DNA of 64,000 nucleotides, taken from CBDBND01 sp965262665 (GTDB lineage: Bacteria > Pseudomonadota > Alphaproteobacteria > Rhodospirillales > Rhodospirillaceae). A program made the position numbers and the translations under genes. How positions within the stretch are numbered: the first letter of the stretch is position 1; each line of letters opens with the position of its first letter. Under the pieces are notes generated by a model, which was not told the origin of the DNA, ran no database searches, and saw only the letters and a list, made by a program, of their open reading frames with translations. This document shows positions 18,223 through 27,715 of this stretch, one piece after another. The stretch lies in contig CBDHFR010000004.1 of the NCBI GenBank assembly GCA_965262665.1, positions 496,001 through 560,000 of the forward strand. Direction: 5' to 3'.

Positions 18223-19182
18223 TAGATGGCAGTCCGCAGCGTCTCGGTGCCCCCGTGGCACGACTGAGAGTTGGGTACGCGCACGTGCAATTTCCTTTAA
18301 AAGGAAGTCTCTGAACACAGACACGCGCATTGAGTTCCGCAGTTCTTCCGGATAGACAAAATATGCCTCAATTGGTGGGCTGCTGAGGTCGGGAAGAATT
18401 TGTACCAAGCTGCGGCCTTCCTTGTAGAAATATTCCGGCAGGGCTCCGATCCCGATTCCTTTCTTGACGGCACGGTAAATACCATAGAGTTGGTTTATGG
18501 TTAGGACCGGATCAATCTGCCCAATGGTCTTTTCAATCAATTCCATATGCCAATTGACTTCCTCGAAAGGCAGAGGACCGCCGCCAAACAGGACAAGTTT
18601 GTGGTCCTTCAAATCTTCGACGGTTTGTGGTGTGCCGTATTCCTGCAAATAGTCGGGTGACGCGAAGATATGCCCACGCATACTGCCTAAATGCCTTTGA
18701 ATGAGATCTGGCTGTGTGGGTTCGTTAAATCGGATGGCGACGTCGCCTTCGCGCATGGCCAAGTCAAGTTCACTGTCATCCAAACGCAGTCTGACATTGA
18801 TGCCTGGGTAATCTTTTATGAATTGGCCCAGACGTCCTGTCAGCCATACAGAACCAAATCCCACCGTTGTGGTGATGGTCAGAGGTCCCTCTGGGCTGTC
18901 CTTTGAGTCCGTCAATTGGCTTTCAACGGTTGTCAGCTTGGCAAAAACATCATGAACCGTATTGAACAGGAGATCGCCCTGTTCGGTCAGAATCAGTCCT
19001 CTGGCGTGGCGGTGAAACAACGGAACGCCCAATGACGACTCAAGAGCGCTGATCTGCCGACTTACGGCAGACTGACTCAGATTGAGAGTTTCGCTCGCGT
19101 GGGTAAAACTGCCCGCTTCTGCAACTGCGTGGAATACGCGCAATTTATCCCAGTCGAGGCGACTGTTGCCCCGCGCCAGCAT
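18205..19182 (-). CDS. LysR-family transcriptional regulator, 3' end altered by IS630
   Basis: This LysR regulator has a winged HTH at about residues 8-67 (LRVFHAVAEAGSFTHASETL with NLSQSAVSRQISALES). The periplasmic-binding-protein-like effector domain begins GPLTITTTVGFGS. ATG 19182 is the start because GGAGG lies 9 nt upstream; the TTG at 19195-19197 overlaps that site. The last codons (ERFRG and stop) come from the IS630 end inserted at TA 18223. Removing both IS630 remnants and one TA gives an open frame continuing 35 more codons to TGA at 16355-16357. The core fold is intact, so activity may persist. Its target genes are unknown. Confidence 0.85.
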   Translation of the reverse strand: MLARGNSRLDWDKLRVFHAVAEAGSFTHASETLNLSQSAVSRQISALESSLGVPLFHRHARGLILTEQGDLLFNTVHDVFAKLTTVESQLTDSKDSPEGPLTITTTVGFGSVWLTGRLGQFIKDYPGINVRLRLDDSELDLAMREGDVAIRFNEPTQPDLIQRHLGSMRGHIFASPDYLQEYGTPQTVEDLKDHKLVLFGGGPLPFEEVNWHMELIEKTIGQIDPVLTINQLYGIYRAVKKGIGIGALPEYFYKEGRSLVQILPDLSSPPIEAYFVYPEELRNSMRVSVFRDFLLKEIARARTQLSVVPRGHRDAADCHLERFRG

Positions 19183-19228
19183 GGGACCGTCCTCCAAAAA
19201 ATTTCATCAACCTTATTGAGCCGCGGTT

Positions 19229-20173
19229 TTACACCCCTTGCGCCGCCAGGAACTTATCCGCTTCTAAGGCTGCCATGCAGCCTGTTCCGGCTGCCGTCAC
19301 CGCTTGTCGATAAGTATGATCCTGAACGTCGCCAGACGCAAAGACTCCGTCAATATTGGTCTTGGTCGAATCCGGCTTGGTCAGGAGATAACCGCCGTCA
19401 TCCATGTCGATGAGCCCTTTGAAAAGCTCCGTGTTCGGGGTGTGACCGATAGCCACAAACACACCGTCCACGGCCAAACCGGACGTTTTGTCGGTTTTGA
19501 TATTCCTAAGTTTAACGCCGGTCACGCCAAGCGGGTCGTTTTCACCTAATACCTGCTCCAGCACCGTATCCCACATCACGTCGACCTTCTCATGAGCGAA
19601 CAAGCGGTCCTGCAGAATCTTTTCTGCCCGTAGTGAATCACGACGATGGATCAAAGTGACTTTAGTGGCATGGTTGGTGAGATAGAGCGCTTCTTCGACT
19701 GCGGTATTACCACCGCCAATGACACAGACGTCCTTGCCACGGAAGAAAAAGCCGTCGCACGTGGCACAGGCCGATACACCAAACCCCATGTAGGTTTCTT
19801 CCGAGTCCAACCCCAGCCAGCGCGCTGACGCACCTGTGGAAATGATGATGCTGTCGCCACTGTACACATCACCGGAATCGCCCACACAGCTGAACGGCCG
19901 TTCGGTGAGATCAACGGAGACAATGGTGTCCTGAATTATCCGCGTGCCGACCTGTTCCGCCTGTTTTTGCATCTGCTCCATCAGCCAGGGCCCTTGAATG
20001 ACGTCAGCGAAACCGGAGTAGTTTTCCACGTCCGTGGTGATGGTCATTTGTCCGCCCGGTTGCAGTCCGGCCACCAGCATGGGTTCCAAACTGGCACGCG
20101 CCGCATAAATTGCCGCCGTCAATCCTGCAGGGCCGGATCCGAGAATGAGGACTTTGGAATGATTTTCTGCCAT
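19229..20173 (-). CDS. trxB: Thioredoxin reductase
   Basis: TrxB passes electrons from NADPH through FAD to thioredoxin. From ATG 20173 the protein is 314 residues, the normal length. It has the FAD site VLILGSGPAGLTAAIYAARA, the redox-active SACATCDGFFF, the NADPH site VIGGGNTAVEEALYL and the second FAD motif GVFASGDVQDHTYRQAVTAAG. An upstream extension to 20224 has no family counterpart. It is followed by the LysR gene on the same strand and is divergent from the Lrp gene. Confidence 0.95.
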   Translation of the reverse strand: MAENHSKVLILGSGPAGLTAAIYAARASLEPMLVAGLQPGGQMTITTDVENYSGFADVIQGPWLMEQMQKQAEQVGTRIIQDTIVSVDLTERPFSCVGDSGDVYSGDSIIISTGASARWLGLDSEETYMGFGVSACATCDGFFFRGKDVCVIGGGNTAVEEALYLTNHATKVTLIHRRDSLRAEKILQDRLFAHEKVDVMWDTVLEQVLGENDPLGVTGVKLRNIKTDKTSGLAVDGVFVAIGHTPNTELFKGLIDMDDGGYLLTKPDSTKTNIDGVFASGDVQDHTYRQAVTAAGTGCMAALEADKFLAAQGV

Positions 20174-20383
20174 GACGGTAACGTTTGAGTGGCCATAATT
20201 CGAGGTGTGAGGGAGCGGTACCATAAGAGCGCCATAACCGGGTTACAAGGCGCCGTACACGGTCTTGTGAGCCGCTGGGTGTTGGTTCTACTGCTCGACA
20301 AATAAGGTCGCTTTTTTTGCCCGCCAGTGTAATATTATTGCGCCTAGTCCGGGGGGCCGAACAACAACGGTAATAGGGAACCA

Positions 20384-20884
20384 ATGCAACGGGTCAAACT
20401 TGATCGTATAGATCGCCAAATCTTGAGCGACTTACAAGACGACGGCCGCATGACCAACGTGGATCTGGCCAAACACGCTGGCATTTCCGCTCCGCCCTGT
20501 CTACGCCGGGTGCGCGCGTTGGAAGAAGCGGGCTATGTTAAAGGCTACCACGCTGATCTGGACCCGGTGCTGCTAGGGTTTAACGTCGCCGTCTTCGCCC
20601 ATGTCGGCCTCTCAAGCCAAGCTGAAGCGGACCTTCTTGCTTTTGAGCAATTGGTTGAGCAGTGGCCCGAAGTTCGGGAGTGCCATATGTTGGCTGGAGC
20701 GACGGATTTTCTCTTGAAAATCGTTGCGAGGGATTGGGAGGAATATCAAAAATTTGTCACTTCGAAACTTACAGCTGCACCGAACGTGGCGCAGGTAAAA
20801 TCAGCTCTGGCGATACGGAGTTCAAAACACCTTCCCGGCGTTCCCATAGACGTCAAGCCGGCTGAGACTGGAGCGGCAGACTAA
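20384..20884 (+). CDS. Lrp/AsnC-family transcriptional regulator
   Basis: The 166-residue protein has an N-terminal HTH (LDRIDRQILSDLQDDGRMTN ... GISAPPCLRRVRALE) and a C-terminal RAM/AsnC ligand domain (ECHMLAGATDFLLKIVARDW). Such regulators respond to amino acids. It lies between trxB and the greA-carB-carA cluster; what it controls is not shown by the sequence. The 160-bp divergent spacer towards trxB presumably holds both promoters. Confidence 0.9.
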   Translation: MQRVKLDRIDRQILSDLQDDGRMTNVDLAKHAGISAPPCLRRVRALEEAGYVKGYHADLDPVLLGFNVAVFAHVGLSSQAEADLLAFEQLVEQWPEVRECHMLAGATDFLLKIVARDWEEYQKFVTSKLTAAPNVAQVKSALAIRSSKHLPGVPIDVKPAETGAAD

Positions 20885-20908
20885 CGTCGCCTCAATCGTT
20901 GCACCAAA

Positions 20909-21382
20909 TCACCCAAACGAAACTTCGATAATCTCGTAGCTTTTGATTCCGCCAGGTGCTTTCACTTCAGTGCTGTCTCCCACGGTCCGGCCAATAAGAG
21001 CCCGGGCAATCGGCGATTGTACGGAAATGCGCTGGCGTTCAAGATCGGCTTCGTATGGGCCAACGATTTGATAGGTCGTCTCTTCGTCCGTGTCTTCGTC
21101 GGCAACCGTCACAGTCGCGCCAAATTTAATGGTAGATCCTGACAGCTTGGACACGTCAATCACATCGGCCCGGCTGATGATGTCCTCCAGCTCGCCGATG
21201 CGGCCTTCAATGAAACCCTGGCGTTCTTTTGCCGCGTGGTACTCAGCATTTTCCGACAGGTCGCCGTGTTCGCGCGCTTCCGAAATGGCTTTGATCACCG
21301 CCGGCCGCTCTTGGCTCTTGAGCCTTTTGAGTTCTTCTTGCAGCGGCGAAAGTCCTTCCGCCGTCATAGGAACCTTTTCCAT
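20909..21382 (-). CDS. greA: Transcription elongation factor GreA
   Basis: GreA rescues backtracked RNA polymerase by stimulating transcript cleavage. The 157-residue length is standard. The N-terminal coiled coil spans residues 1-75 with the tip acidic pair in EAREHGDLSENAEYHAA. The C-terminal FKBP-like domain ends IQSPIARALIGR / GGIKSYEI-type motifs. A GGAAAC site precedes ATG 21382. It lies 86 bp downstream of the carB end on the same strand, an arrangement common in alphaproteobacteria. Confidence 0.95.
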   Translation of the reverse strand: MEKVPMTAEGLSPLQEELKRLKSQERPAVIKAISEAREHGDLSENAEYHAAKERQGFIEGRIGELEDIISRADVIDVSKLSGSTIKFGATVTVADEDTDEETTYQIVGPYEADLERQRISVQSPIARALIGRTVGDSTEVKAPGGIKSYEIIEVSFG

Positions 21383-21467
21383 GACGTTTCCTTGTCGACA
21401 CTTTGATTGAGGTTCACACCACTGTTACTTAAGCACAGTCGGGTGGTCAAAGTTAGATGTTTTATGC

Positions 21468-24400
21468 TTAAAAATAGGATTGAAGCGGCGCGACATCAAG
21501 GGCGTCATCACGCATGGCGGCGATGGCGTCCACTGCTGCTTCAGCCGCAGACAATGTTGTGTAATGACACAGCTGCCGGGTCAGGGCTGTTCTGCGGATG
21601 TCAAAACTGTCTTTCAGGGATTGCGCCCCTTCCGTCGTATTTATGACCAGCTGAACCTGACCGGAAATCATGGCATCCACACAATGGGGCCGACCTTCCA
21701 GAACTTTATTGATAACTGTCACAGTGATGCCATTTTCCGCCAGGAATTGCTGCGTTCCCCGGGTTGCCAAAATATCAAATCCCATGGCGATGAGTTTTTT
21801 GGCAACGGAAAGGGCCCCTAGCTTGTCGCCGTCCTTTACAGACATGAAAGCGGTGCCGGTTAGGGGGAGGCGGGTTCCGGCACCGATTTGCGATTTCGCA
21901 AAAGCGCGCGGGAAGTCTGTATCAAGCCCCATCACCTCACCGGTCGATTTCATTTCCGGACCAAGCACAATGTCGACCCCCGGAAAACGGGCAAACGGAA
22001 AGACGGCTTCTTTGACGGCGATATGAGACTTGCTGTCTTTCCGTTCATCAAAATCTATGCCGCTCAGTTCGAAATCGGCCAACGATTCTCCGGCCATGAC
22101 ACGGGATGCGATCTTGGCTACTGGTACGCCGGTTGCTTTGGCAACGAAGGGCACGGTGCGGCTGGCGCGGGGATTGACCTCAAGAATGTAAATTTCCGCA
22201 TCTTTGACGGCAAACTGAGCGTTCATGAGTCCGACAACCTGGAGTCCATGAGCCAGTGCCCGGGTTTGCACCTTGAGCTCTTTGACGATGGCGGGCGAAA
22301 GGGAATAGGGCGGCAGCGAACAGGCAGAATCGCCGGAATGGATTCCGGCTTCCTCGATGTGCTCCATGATGCCGGCAATGTAGACGTCTGTGCCGTCGCA
22401 AATGGCGTCGACATCCACCTCGATGGCTCCAGACAAATACGAATCAATCAACAGAGGATTGTCGCCCGTCACCAGTACCGCATCGCGGATATAGGCTCGC
22501 AAGCCCTCTTCCTCATGCACAATCTGCATGGCACGGCCACCCAGAACATACGAGGGCCGGATGACAACCGGATAGCCGATCTGATTGGCGCTGTTGACGG
22601 CATCTTCTTCGTTCAGCGCCGTGCCATTCGATGGCTGGCGGAGCTTCAGGGTGTCCAGCAATTTCTGGAACCGTTCACGATCTTCCGCCAGATCGATGGC
22701 GTCGGGGGACGTGCCCAAGATGGGTATGCCTGCTTCTTTCAGGGCGTGGGACAGTTTCAACGGAGTTTGTCCGCCCAATTGAACAATCACACCCTTAACG
22801 TCGCCATTGCTTTGCTCAGTGCGGATTAATTCAACGACATCCTCTGGCGTTAATGGTTCGAAATAGAGCCGGTCGGAGGTGTCGTAATCGGTCGACACGG
22901 TTTCCGGATTGCAGTTGACCATGATGGTTTCAAAGCCGGCCTCCGACAGGGCATAGGCCGCATGAGAACAGCAATAATCGAACTCGATACCTTGGCCGAT
23001 CCGGTTAGGTCCGCCACCGAGGATCACCACCTTGCTGCGATCTGTCGGCGCAGACTCACATTGCGGCTCATTGAACCCGTCATTCTCGTAGCAGGAATAC
23101 ATATACGGCGTTTGTGACGGAAACTCCGCAGCGCAGGTGTCGATCCGTTTGTACACCGGCCGGATGCCCGCATCCCGCCGCCGTTCTGCTACTTGATGGA
23201 CGTCTATGGCCGTCAACTCAGCCAGCCGGGAGTCCGCAAAACCCAGCCGTTTAAGGCGCGCCAAGTCTTGAGGGTCGGTCGGGAGGCCATTGGCCTTCAG
23301 TGCCCGCTCGGCTTCGACGAGAGAGCGAATTTGATCCAGGAACCACGGATCAAACTTACTGGTGTGTTGAATCTCGTCCAGGGACAAGCCTTCCCTAAAC
23401 GCCTGCGCGATAACGAGCAGGCGGTCGGGCCGGGGTGCGATCAAAGCAGCCAACAACGCGCTTCTGTCATTGACCGCTTCACCGGCCTCACCGATGTAAA
23501 CTTCATTGAGTCCATCAAGGCCGGTCTCCATGGAGCGCAGACCTTTTTGTAAACTTTCGGCAAAGCAGCGTCCGACGGACATGGCTTCACCGACGGACTT
23601 CATGGAGGTGGTCAGCAACGGTTCCGTGTCGGGAAATTTTTCGAATGTGAAGCGGGGAATCTTCGTGACCACGTAATCGATGGTCGGCTCAAAGGACGCA
23701 GGCGTAACGCCGGTGATGTCGTTGTCCAATTCATCGAGGGTGTAACCGACGGCCAGCTTGGCTGCAATTTTGGCGATGGGAAACCCGGTCGCCTTTGACG
23801 CTAGCGCCGAAGACCGTGACACCCGTGGATTCATTTCGATCACCACCATCCGTCCGTTTTCCGGATTGATGGCGAACTGAACATTGGAGCCCCCGGTATC
23901 GACACCGATCTGCCTGAGGCAGGCGATCGAGGCGTTACGCAAGATCTGATACTCTTTATCCGTTAGCGTCAGCGCTGGGGCGACGGTGATGGAATCACCG
24001 GTGTGAATGCCCATGGGGTCGACGTTTTCAATGGAGCAGACGATGATGCAGTTGTCCGCGTTGTCCCGGACCACCTCCATTTCGAATTCTTTCCAGCCGA
24101 GCACGGATTCTTCGACCAGGATTTCGTCAACGGGCGAAGCGGCAAGACCAGTGGCAACGATCGCTTCGTACTCTTCAGTGTTGTAGGCGATGCCACCGCC
24201 TTCACCGCCAAGTGTAAAGGAGGGGCGGATGATGACGGGTAGGCCGATATCCTTAATGGCCTCACGCGCTTCTTCCATGGAATGCACCAGCCGGCTGTGC
24301 GGACTTTCAAGTCTGATCTCTTCCATGGCATCCCGGAACTGAAGACGGTCTTCCGCCCGGGCGATGACGTCACGCTTGGCGCCGATGAGCTCAATCCCGA

Positions 24401-24731
24401 GGCGCTCCAGAACACCATCATCAGCCAGCTGCATGGCCGTGTTCAGACCGGTCTGTCCGCCCATGGTTGGCAGCACCGCATCGGGGCGTTCTTTTTCGAG
24501 AATCTTGGTTACAGTCTCCGACGTGATCGGCTCCACATAGGTGGCATCAGCCATGTCCGGATCGGTCATGATGGTTGCCGGGTTCGAGTTGACCAAAATG
24601 ACCCGGTAACCTTCCTCACGCAGTGCCTTGCACGCTTGCGCACCAGAGTAGTCAAACTCACAAGCTTGGCCGATGACGATGGGCCCGGCGCCGATGATGA
24701 GAATGCTCTCGATGTCTGTGCGCTTGGGCAT
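21468..24731 (-). CDS. carB: Carbamoyl-phosphate synthase large subunit
   Basis: CarB makes carbamoyl phosphate from bicarbonate, two ATP and ammonia delivered by CarA, feeding arginine and pyrimidine synthesis. The 1087-residue protein has the expected internal duplication: two ATP-grasp halves (IIGAGPIVIGQACEFDYSGA and VILGGGPNRIGQGIEFDYCC mark their starts), the linker domain, and a C-terminal MGS-like regulatory domain (FDILATRGTQQFLAENGI). It starts 3 nt after the carA stop. Confidence 0.97.
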   Translation of the reverse strand: MPKRTDIESILIIGAGPIVIGQACEFDYSGAQACKALREEGYRVILVNSNPATIMTDPDMADATYVEPITSETVTKILEKERPDAVLPTMGGQTGLNTAMQLADDGVLERLGIELIGAKRDVIARAEDRLQFRDAMEEIRLESPHSRLVHSMEEAREAIKDIGLPVIIRPSFTLGGEGGGIAYNTEEYEAIVATGLAASPVDEILVEESVLGWKEFEMEVVRDNADNCIIVCSIENVDPMGIHTGDSITVAPALTLTDKEYQILRNASIACLRQIGVDTGGSNVQFAINPENGRMVVIEMNPRVSRSSALASKATGFPIAKIAAKLAVGYTLDELDNDITGVTPASFEPTIDYVVTKIPRFTFEKFPDTEPLLTTSMKSVGEAMSVGRCFAESLQKGLRSMETGLDGLNEVYIGEAGEAVNDRSALLAALIAPRPDRLLVIAQAFREGLSLDEIQHTSKFDPWFLDQIRSLVEAERALKANGLPTDPQDLARLKRLGFADSRLAELTAIDVHQVAERRRDAGIRPVYKRIDTCAAEFPSQTPYMYSCYENDGFNEPQCESAPTDRSKVVILGGGPNRIGQGIEFDYCCSHAAYALSEAGFETIMVNCNPETVSTDYDTSDRLYFEPLTPEDVVELIRTEQSNGDVKGVIVQLGGQTPLKLSHALKEAGIPILGTSPDAIDLAEDRERFQKLLDTLKLRQPSNGTALNEEDAVNSANQIGYPVVIRPSYVLGGRAMQIVHEEEGLRAYIRDAVLVTGDNPLLIDSYLSGAIEVDVDAICDGTDVYIAGIMEHIEEAGIHSGDSACSLPPYSLSPAIVKELKVQTRALAHGLQVVGLMNAQFAVKDAEIYILEVNPRASRTVPFVAKATGVPVAKIASRVMAGESLADFELSGIDFDERKDSKSHIAVKEAVFPFARFPGVDIVLGPEMKSTGEVMGLDTDFPRAFAKSQIGAGTRLPLTGTAFMSVKDGDKLGALSVAKKLIAMGFDILATRGTQQFLAENGITVTVINKVLEGRPHCVDAMISGQVQLVINTTEGAQSLKDSFDIRRTALTRQLCHYTTLSAAEAAVDAIAAMRDDALDVAPLQSYF

Positions 24732-24734
24732 GAC

Positions 24735-25943
24735 CTACGCCGATTTCGACTGCTGCGGTTTAGACTTCGCCATGAGATCAAAGAACCGCTCGAACAGGTA
24801 ATGACTGTCCTGTGGTCCTGGCGAGGCTTCCGGATGGTACTGCACCGAGAACACGGGCCTGCCGGTGACGCGCAACCCTTCGACAACCCCGTCGAACAAC
24901 GACCGGTGGGTCTCGATCACACCGTCCGGCAAACTGTCTCGGTCGACGCAGAAGCCATGGTTCTGTGACGTTATTTCAACTTTGCCCGTTTCAAGGTCTT
25001 TGACCGGCTGGTTGCCGCCGCGATGGCCGAGATCCAGCTTATAGGTCTTGGCGCCCAGCGCCAGCGCTAGAATCTGATGGCCCAAGCAGATGCCGAACAT
25101 AGGTTTTCCTGAGTCCAGAAGGTCGCGCACGACGGGAACGGCGTATTCACCCGTCGCGGCAGGGTCACCGGGTCCGTTGGACAGAAAAATGCCGTCCGGG
25201 TCATGGCGCAACACGTCTTCTGCTGACGCCGTGGCCGAGACCACCGTGACGGTGCATCCGGTGTCCGCGAGGCAGCGCAGAATATTACGCTTGACTCCGA
25301 AATCCATGGCGACCACATGGTGACCGGTGGTGCGGCCGTCTTTTTTTAAATCCCTGAAGCCGCTGTCCAAAGACCATCGCGTTTCCGTCCAGGCATAGGT
25401 CTGTCGACAGGTAACCTCCTTAGCCAAATCCATTCCTTTGAGACCGGGCCAGGCCTGGGCCTCCGCCAGTAGGGCCGGGAGATCGAACCGGCCATCCTCG
25501 GCATGGGCGACGACACCGTTGGGTGCACCGTCATCACGAATACGAACCGTCAGCTGACGGGTATCAATTCCAGCGAGACCGACCAGAGTGTGGCTGTGCA
25601 GCCAGTCATTGAGGTGCTGGGTTGCCCGCCAGTTGGCTGGGTCGGTGATGTCCATCCGCAGTACACAGCCGCGTGCAGCTGGTGTGGTGCTTTCCATATC
25701 TTCCGGATTGGTGCCCACATTACCAATGTGCGGAAAGGTGAAGGTGATGATTTGAGCCGCATAGGAGGGGTCGGTAAGGACTTCCTGGTAGCCGGTCAGC
25801 GATGTGTTGAAGACCACTTCACCGACACTGGAACCCTGAGCGCCAATACCCTTACCCCAAAAAACAGTGCCATCGTTGAGAACCAATACCCCGGTTGCGC
25901 CTTGCGGCTGCGGGGGAAAAGAGTTGGCGCTCGCCTCCGGCAT
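24735..25943 (-). CDS. carA: Carbamoyl-phosphate synthase small subunit
   Basis: CarA is the glutaminase subunit. The 402-residue protein has the N-terminal CPSase small domain (LVLNDGTVFWGKGIG, FNTSLTGYQEVLTDPSYAAQ) and a class I glutamine amidotransferase domain. The nucleophile Cys is in PMFGICLGHQILALALG and the catalytic His-Glu in VQYHPEASPGP. It heads the carA-carB unit. The first about 15 residues are poorly conserved, so the exact start is less certain. Confidence 0.96.
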   Translation of the reverse strand: MPEASANSFPPQPQGATGVLVLNDGTVFWGKGIGAQGSSVGEVVFNTSLTGYQEVLTDPSYAAQIITFTFPHIGNVGTNPEDMESTTPAARGCVLRMDITDPANWRATQHLNDWLHSHTLVGLAGIDTRQLTVRIRDDGAPNGVVAHAEDGRFDLPALLAEAQAWPGLKGMDLAKEVTCRQTYAWTETRWSLDSGFRDLKKDGRTTGHHVVAMDFGVKRNILRCLADTGCTVTVVSATASAEDVLRHDPDGIFLSNGPGDPAATGEYAVPVVRDLLDSGKPMFGICLGHQILALALGAKTYKLDLGHRGGNQPVKDLETGKVEITSQNHGFCVDRDSLPDGVIETHRSLFDGVVEGLRVTGRPVFSVQYHPEASPGPQDSHYLFERFFDLMAKSKPQQSKSA

Positions 25944-26251
25944 GCCCGGTCCGTTGTTTGGGGCCGCGCTGGCCCGGTTTAACTCCTCGCGCCTGCCGTG
26001 ATCAGGGGTCCCAGGTTCACCAATTACGTTCCCTCATGAAGCGGCCATGAGCGGCACGAGATTGACAATGCTGTGGCGGGAATGAACCCGGGGTTGCGGA
26101 ACGGTGAAACCCATCCCAGATAAACGACACGCAGCGGTAATTTCGCCGGTTGATAAGCAATCAACCGGGCCAAGTCAAGCTAATGTGGATGCAGGATTTT
26201 GCATGAAAAAACAAAGGCTTGATCGCGCCCCAGGGCAATCGGGTGAACGGA
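25944..26251. other. Non-coding stretch between carA and the ISAs1 remnant
   Basis: About 310 bp upstream of carA presumably contains its promoter. I see no gene, tRNA or hairpin terminator. It ends at the 3' end of a broken ISAs1 transposase gene, so what used to lie upstream of carA has been replaced. Confidence 0.5.
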
Positions 26252-26316
26252 TCATTGTGTGATGAGGCTTGCGAGGAAGTCGTCGTCCCAGGCGGCGACC
26301 TTTCGGCGGAGTCTTA

Positions 26317-27223
26317 GAGTCGGTTTCGAAAGTCATGCGGCTCGGGCCAATCTGCGGACGAGGAGCATGACGGAGGCGGCGTAGAGGAAGGCGCGGGCCG
26401 AGGCGATGGTGGCCTCGAAGTCCTTTGCCAGTCGCCGGTTGCGGTTGATCCAGGCGAAGAAGCGCTCCACGACCCAGCGGCGCGGTTGGACGGCGAAGCC
26501 GACCTGATCGGGGCTTTTGCGCACGATCTCGACGGCGATCATGGTGGCCGTGGCGACCTTCTCGCCGGCGTAGCCGCTATCGGCAAAGACCTTCTCGATG
26601 AACGGAAACGAGCCGCGTGAGGCGCACAGCAGCGGCCCGCCACCATCGCGGTCCTGGATACCCGCCGGATGCGCCTCGAGCACGAGGCCGCGCCCGTCGG
26701 TGTCGACCAGCGCGTGGCGCTTGCGCCCCTTGATCTTCTTGCCCGCATCGTAGCCGCGGGGGCCACCAGCCTCGGTCGTCTTGACGCTCTGGCTGTCGAT
26801 AATCGCGCCGCTCGGGCTGGCCTCGCGTCCGACCCGCTCGCGATCGGCCATGACCAGAAAGTGGTTGATCTTCTCAAGGAGGCCGTCGTCGCGGAACTTA
26901 GCGAACCAGCGATAGATCGTGCCCCACGGTGGTAAATCGCTTGGCAGCAAGCGCCAAGGGCAGCCAGCCCGCATCACGTAGAAAATGCCGTTGACGATCT
27001 CTCGCATCGGCCATGACCGGGGCCGTCCCGTGCCATGAGCCGGAGGCAAATGAGGCTCGATCACAACCCACTCCGCAGCGGTCAAATCAGTCTGATAACG
27101 CAGCGCCTTGCGGCTATGCTGCTCTCGGGTGGTCGGCGTCCACATGGCGGCTCCAGATCGGTTTCAGCAACCTTCCTGGAATCACATCGACACCGGCCAC
27201 TCAACCCCTTTCGAAACGGCCTC
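26317..27223 (-). mobile_element. IS5-family element, copy 1 (907 bp)
   Basis: Terminal inverted repeats are GAGTCGGTTTCGAAAG on the left and CTTTCGAAACGGCCTC on the right, with one transposase gene. Flanking trinucleotides are TTA (26314-26316) and TAA (27224-27226), a TNA-type target with one mismatch. The insertion lies inside the ISAs1 transposase pseudogene. An almost identical copy in opposite orientation lies at 42157-43063. Confidence 0.9.
26333..27145 (-). CDS. IS5-family transposase (copy 1)
   Basis: This intact 270-residue DDE transposase has the N-terminal DUF4096-like segment (LTAAEWVVIEPHLPPA, GCPWRLLPSDLPPWGTIYRW). The catalytic Asp lies in GAIIDSQSVKTTEAGGPRGY, the second Asp in VFADSGYAGEK and the Glu in RRWVVERFFAWINRNRRL. 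No frameshift is seen, so the element may still be mobile and could act on both copies. Confidence 0.93.
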   Translation of the reverse strand: MWTPTTREQHSRKALRYQTDLTAAEWVVIEPHLPPAHGTGRPRSWPMREIVNGIFYVMRAGCPWRLLPSDLPPWGTIYRWFAKFRDDGLLEKINHFLVMADRERVGREASPSGAIIDSQSVKTTEAGGPRGYDAGKKIKGRKRHALVDTDGRGLVLEAHPAGIQDRDGGGPLLCASRGSFPFIEKVFADSGYAGEKVATATMIAVEIVRKSPDQVGFAVQPRRWVVERFFAWINRNRRLAKDFEATIASARAFLYAASVMLLVRRLARAA

Positions 27224-27500
27224 TAAGGGAGTCCTTGCCGGGGTCTCGTCGTATGAGGTTTTGTGCCATGTGCTTGATGGTGGTGAAGTTGGCCGGGGCG
27301 TGATCGGTACGCAGGCGGTATTCGTCATCGCGAAAGACCATGTCCATGACCCAGTGCAAGCTGTTCTCTATCGCCCAGTGGGAGCGGATAATTGGGCCTA
27401 GTTGCGCCGCCGCGAGATCGAGCGATGAGATGTAGAGTCGGGTCTCGTGCTCGGTCTTGTCGCCGATCTCGCGCGTGCTTTCGACCGCGATGACGGATTT

Positions 27501-27545
27501 CAGCCCCGGCCAGCCCCGGCCAGCCCCGGCCAGCCCCGGCCAGCC
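27501..27545. repeat. 10-bp tandem repeat in the ISAs1 remnant
   Basis: Four perfect CAGCCCCGGC units (27501-27540) and a half unit lie within the ISAs1 transposase reading frame. Relatives have one WPGLKS here, so three extra units (30 bp) add ten residues without breaking the frame. This looks like slippage, not a CRISPR or regulatory array. Confidence 0.85.
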
Positions 27546-27715
27546 ATGGCGCTGCTGGAGCCAGGCGATATCCTCGCTCACCGTCGTCCTTCGCGTCTCG
27601 ATGCGGCCATGGTCGCCGCCGACGCTGGTGTGCTGGCTGCTCTTGGTGTTGTTGAAGCCATTAGCTTTTTGTTCGTCAACGAAGAGTTCGACAGCTTCGT
27701 GCAAGCTGGTCTGGT

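Noticed and set aside
21888..22829. 313-codon open frame antisense to carB
   Set aside because: It lies fully within carB, whose motifs are complete; the antisense product has no recognisable features.
25944..26251. Searched for a tRNA or riboswitch ahead of carA
   Set aside because: No cloverleaf or conserved aptamer pattern could be drawn from the sequence.
27501..27545. Short tandem repeat considered as a CRISPR fragment
   Set aside because: Units are directly joined with no spacers and lie in a transposase frame.
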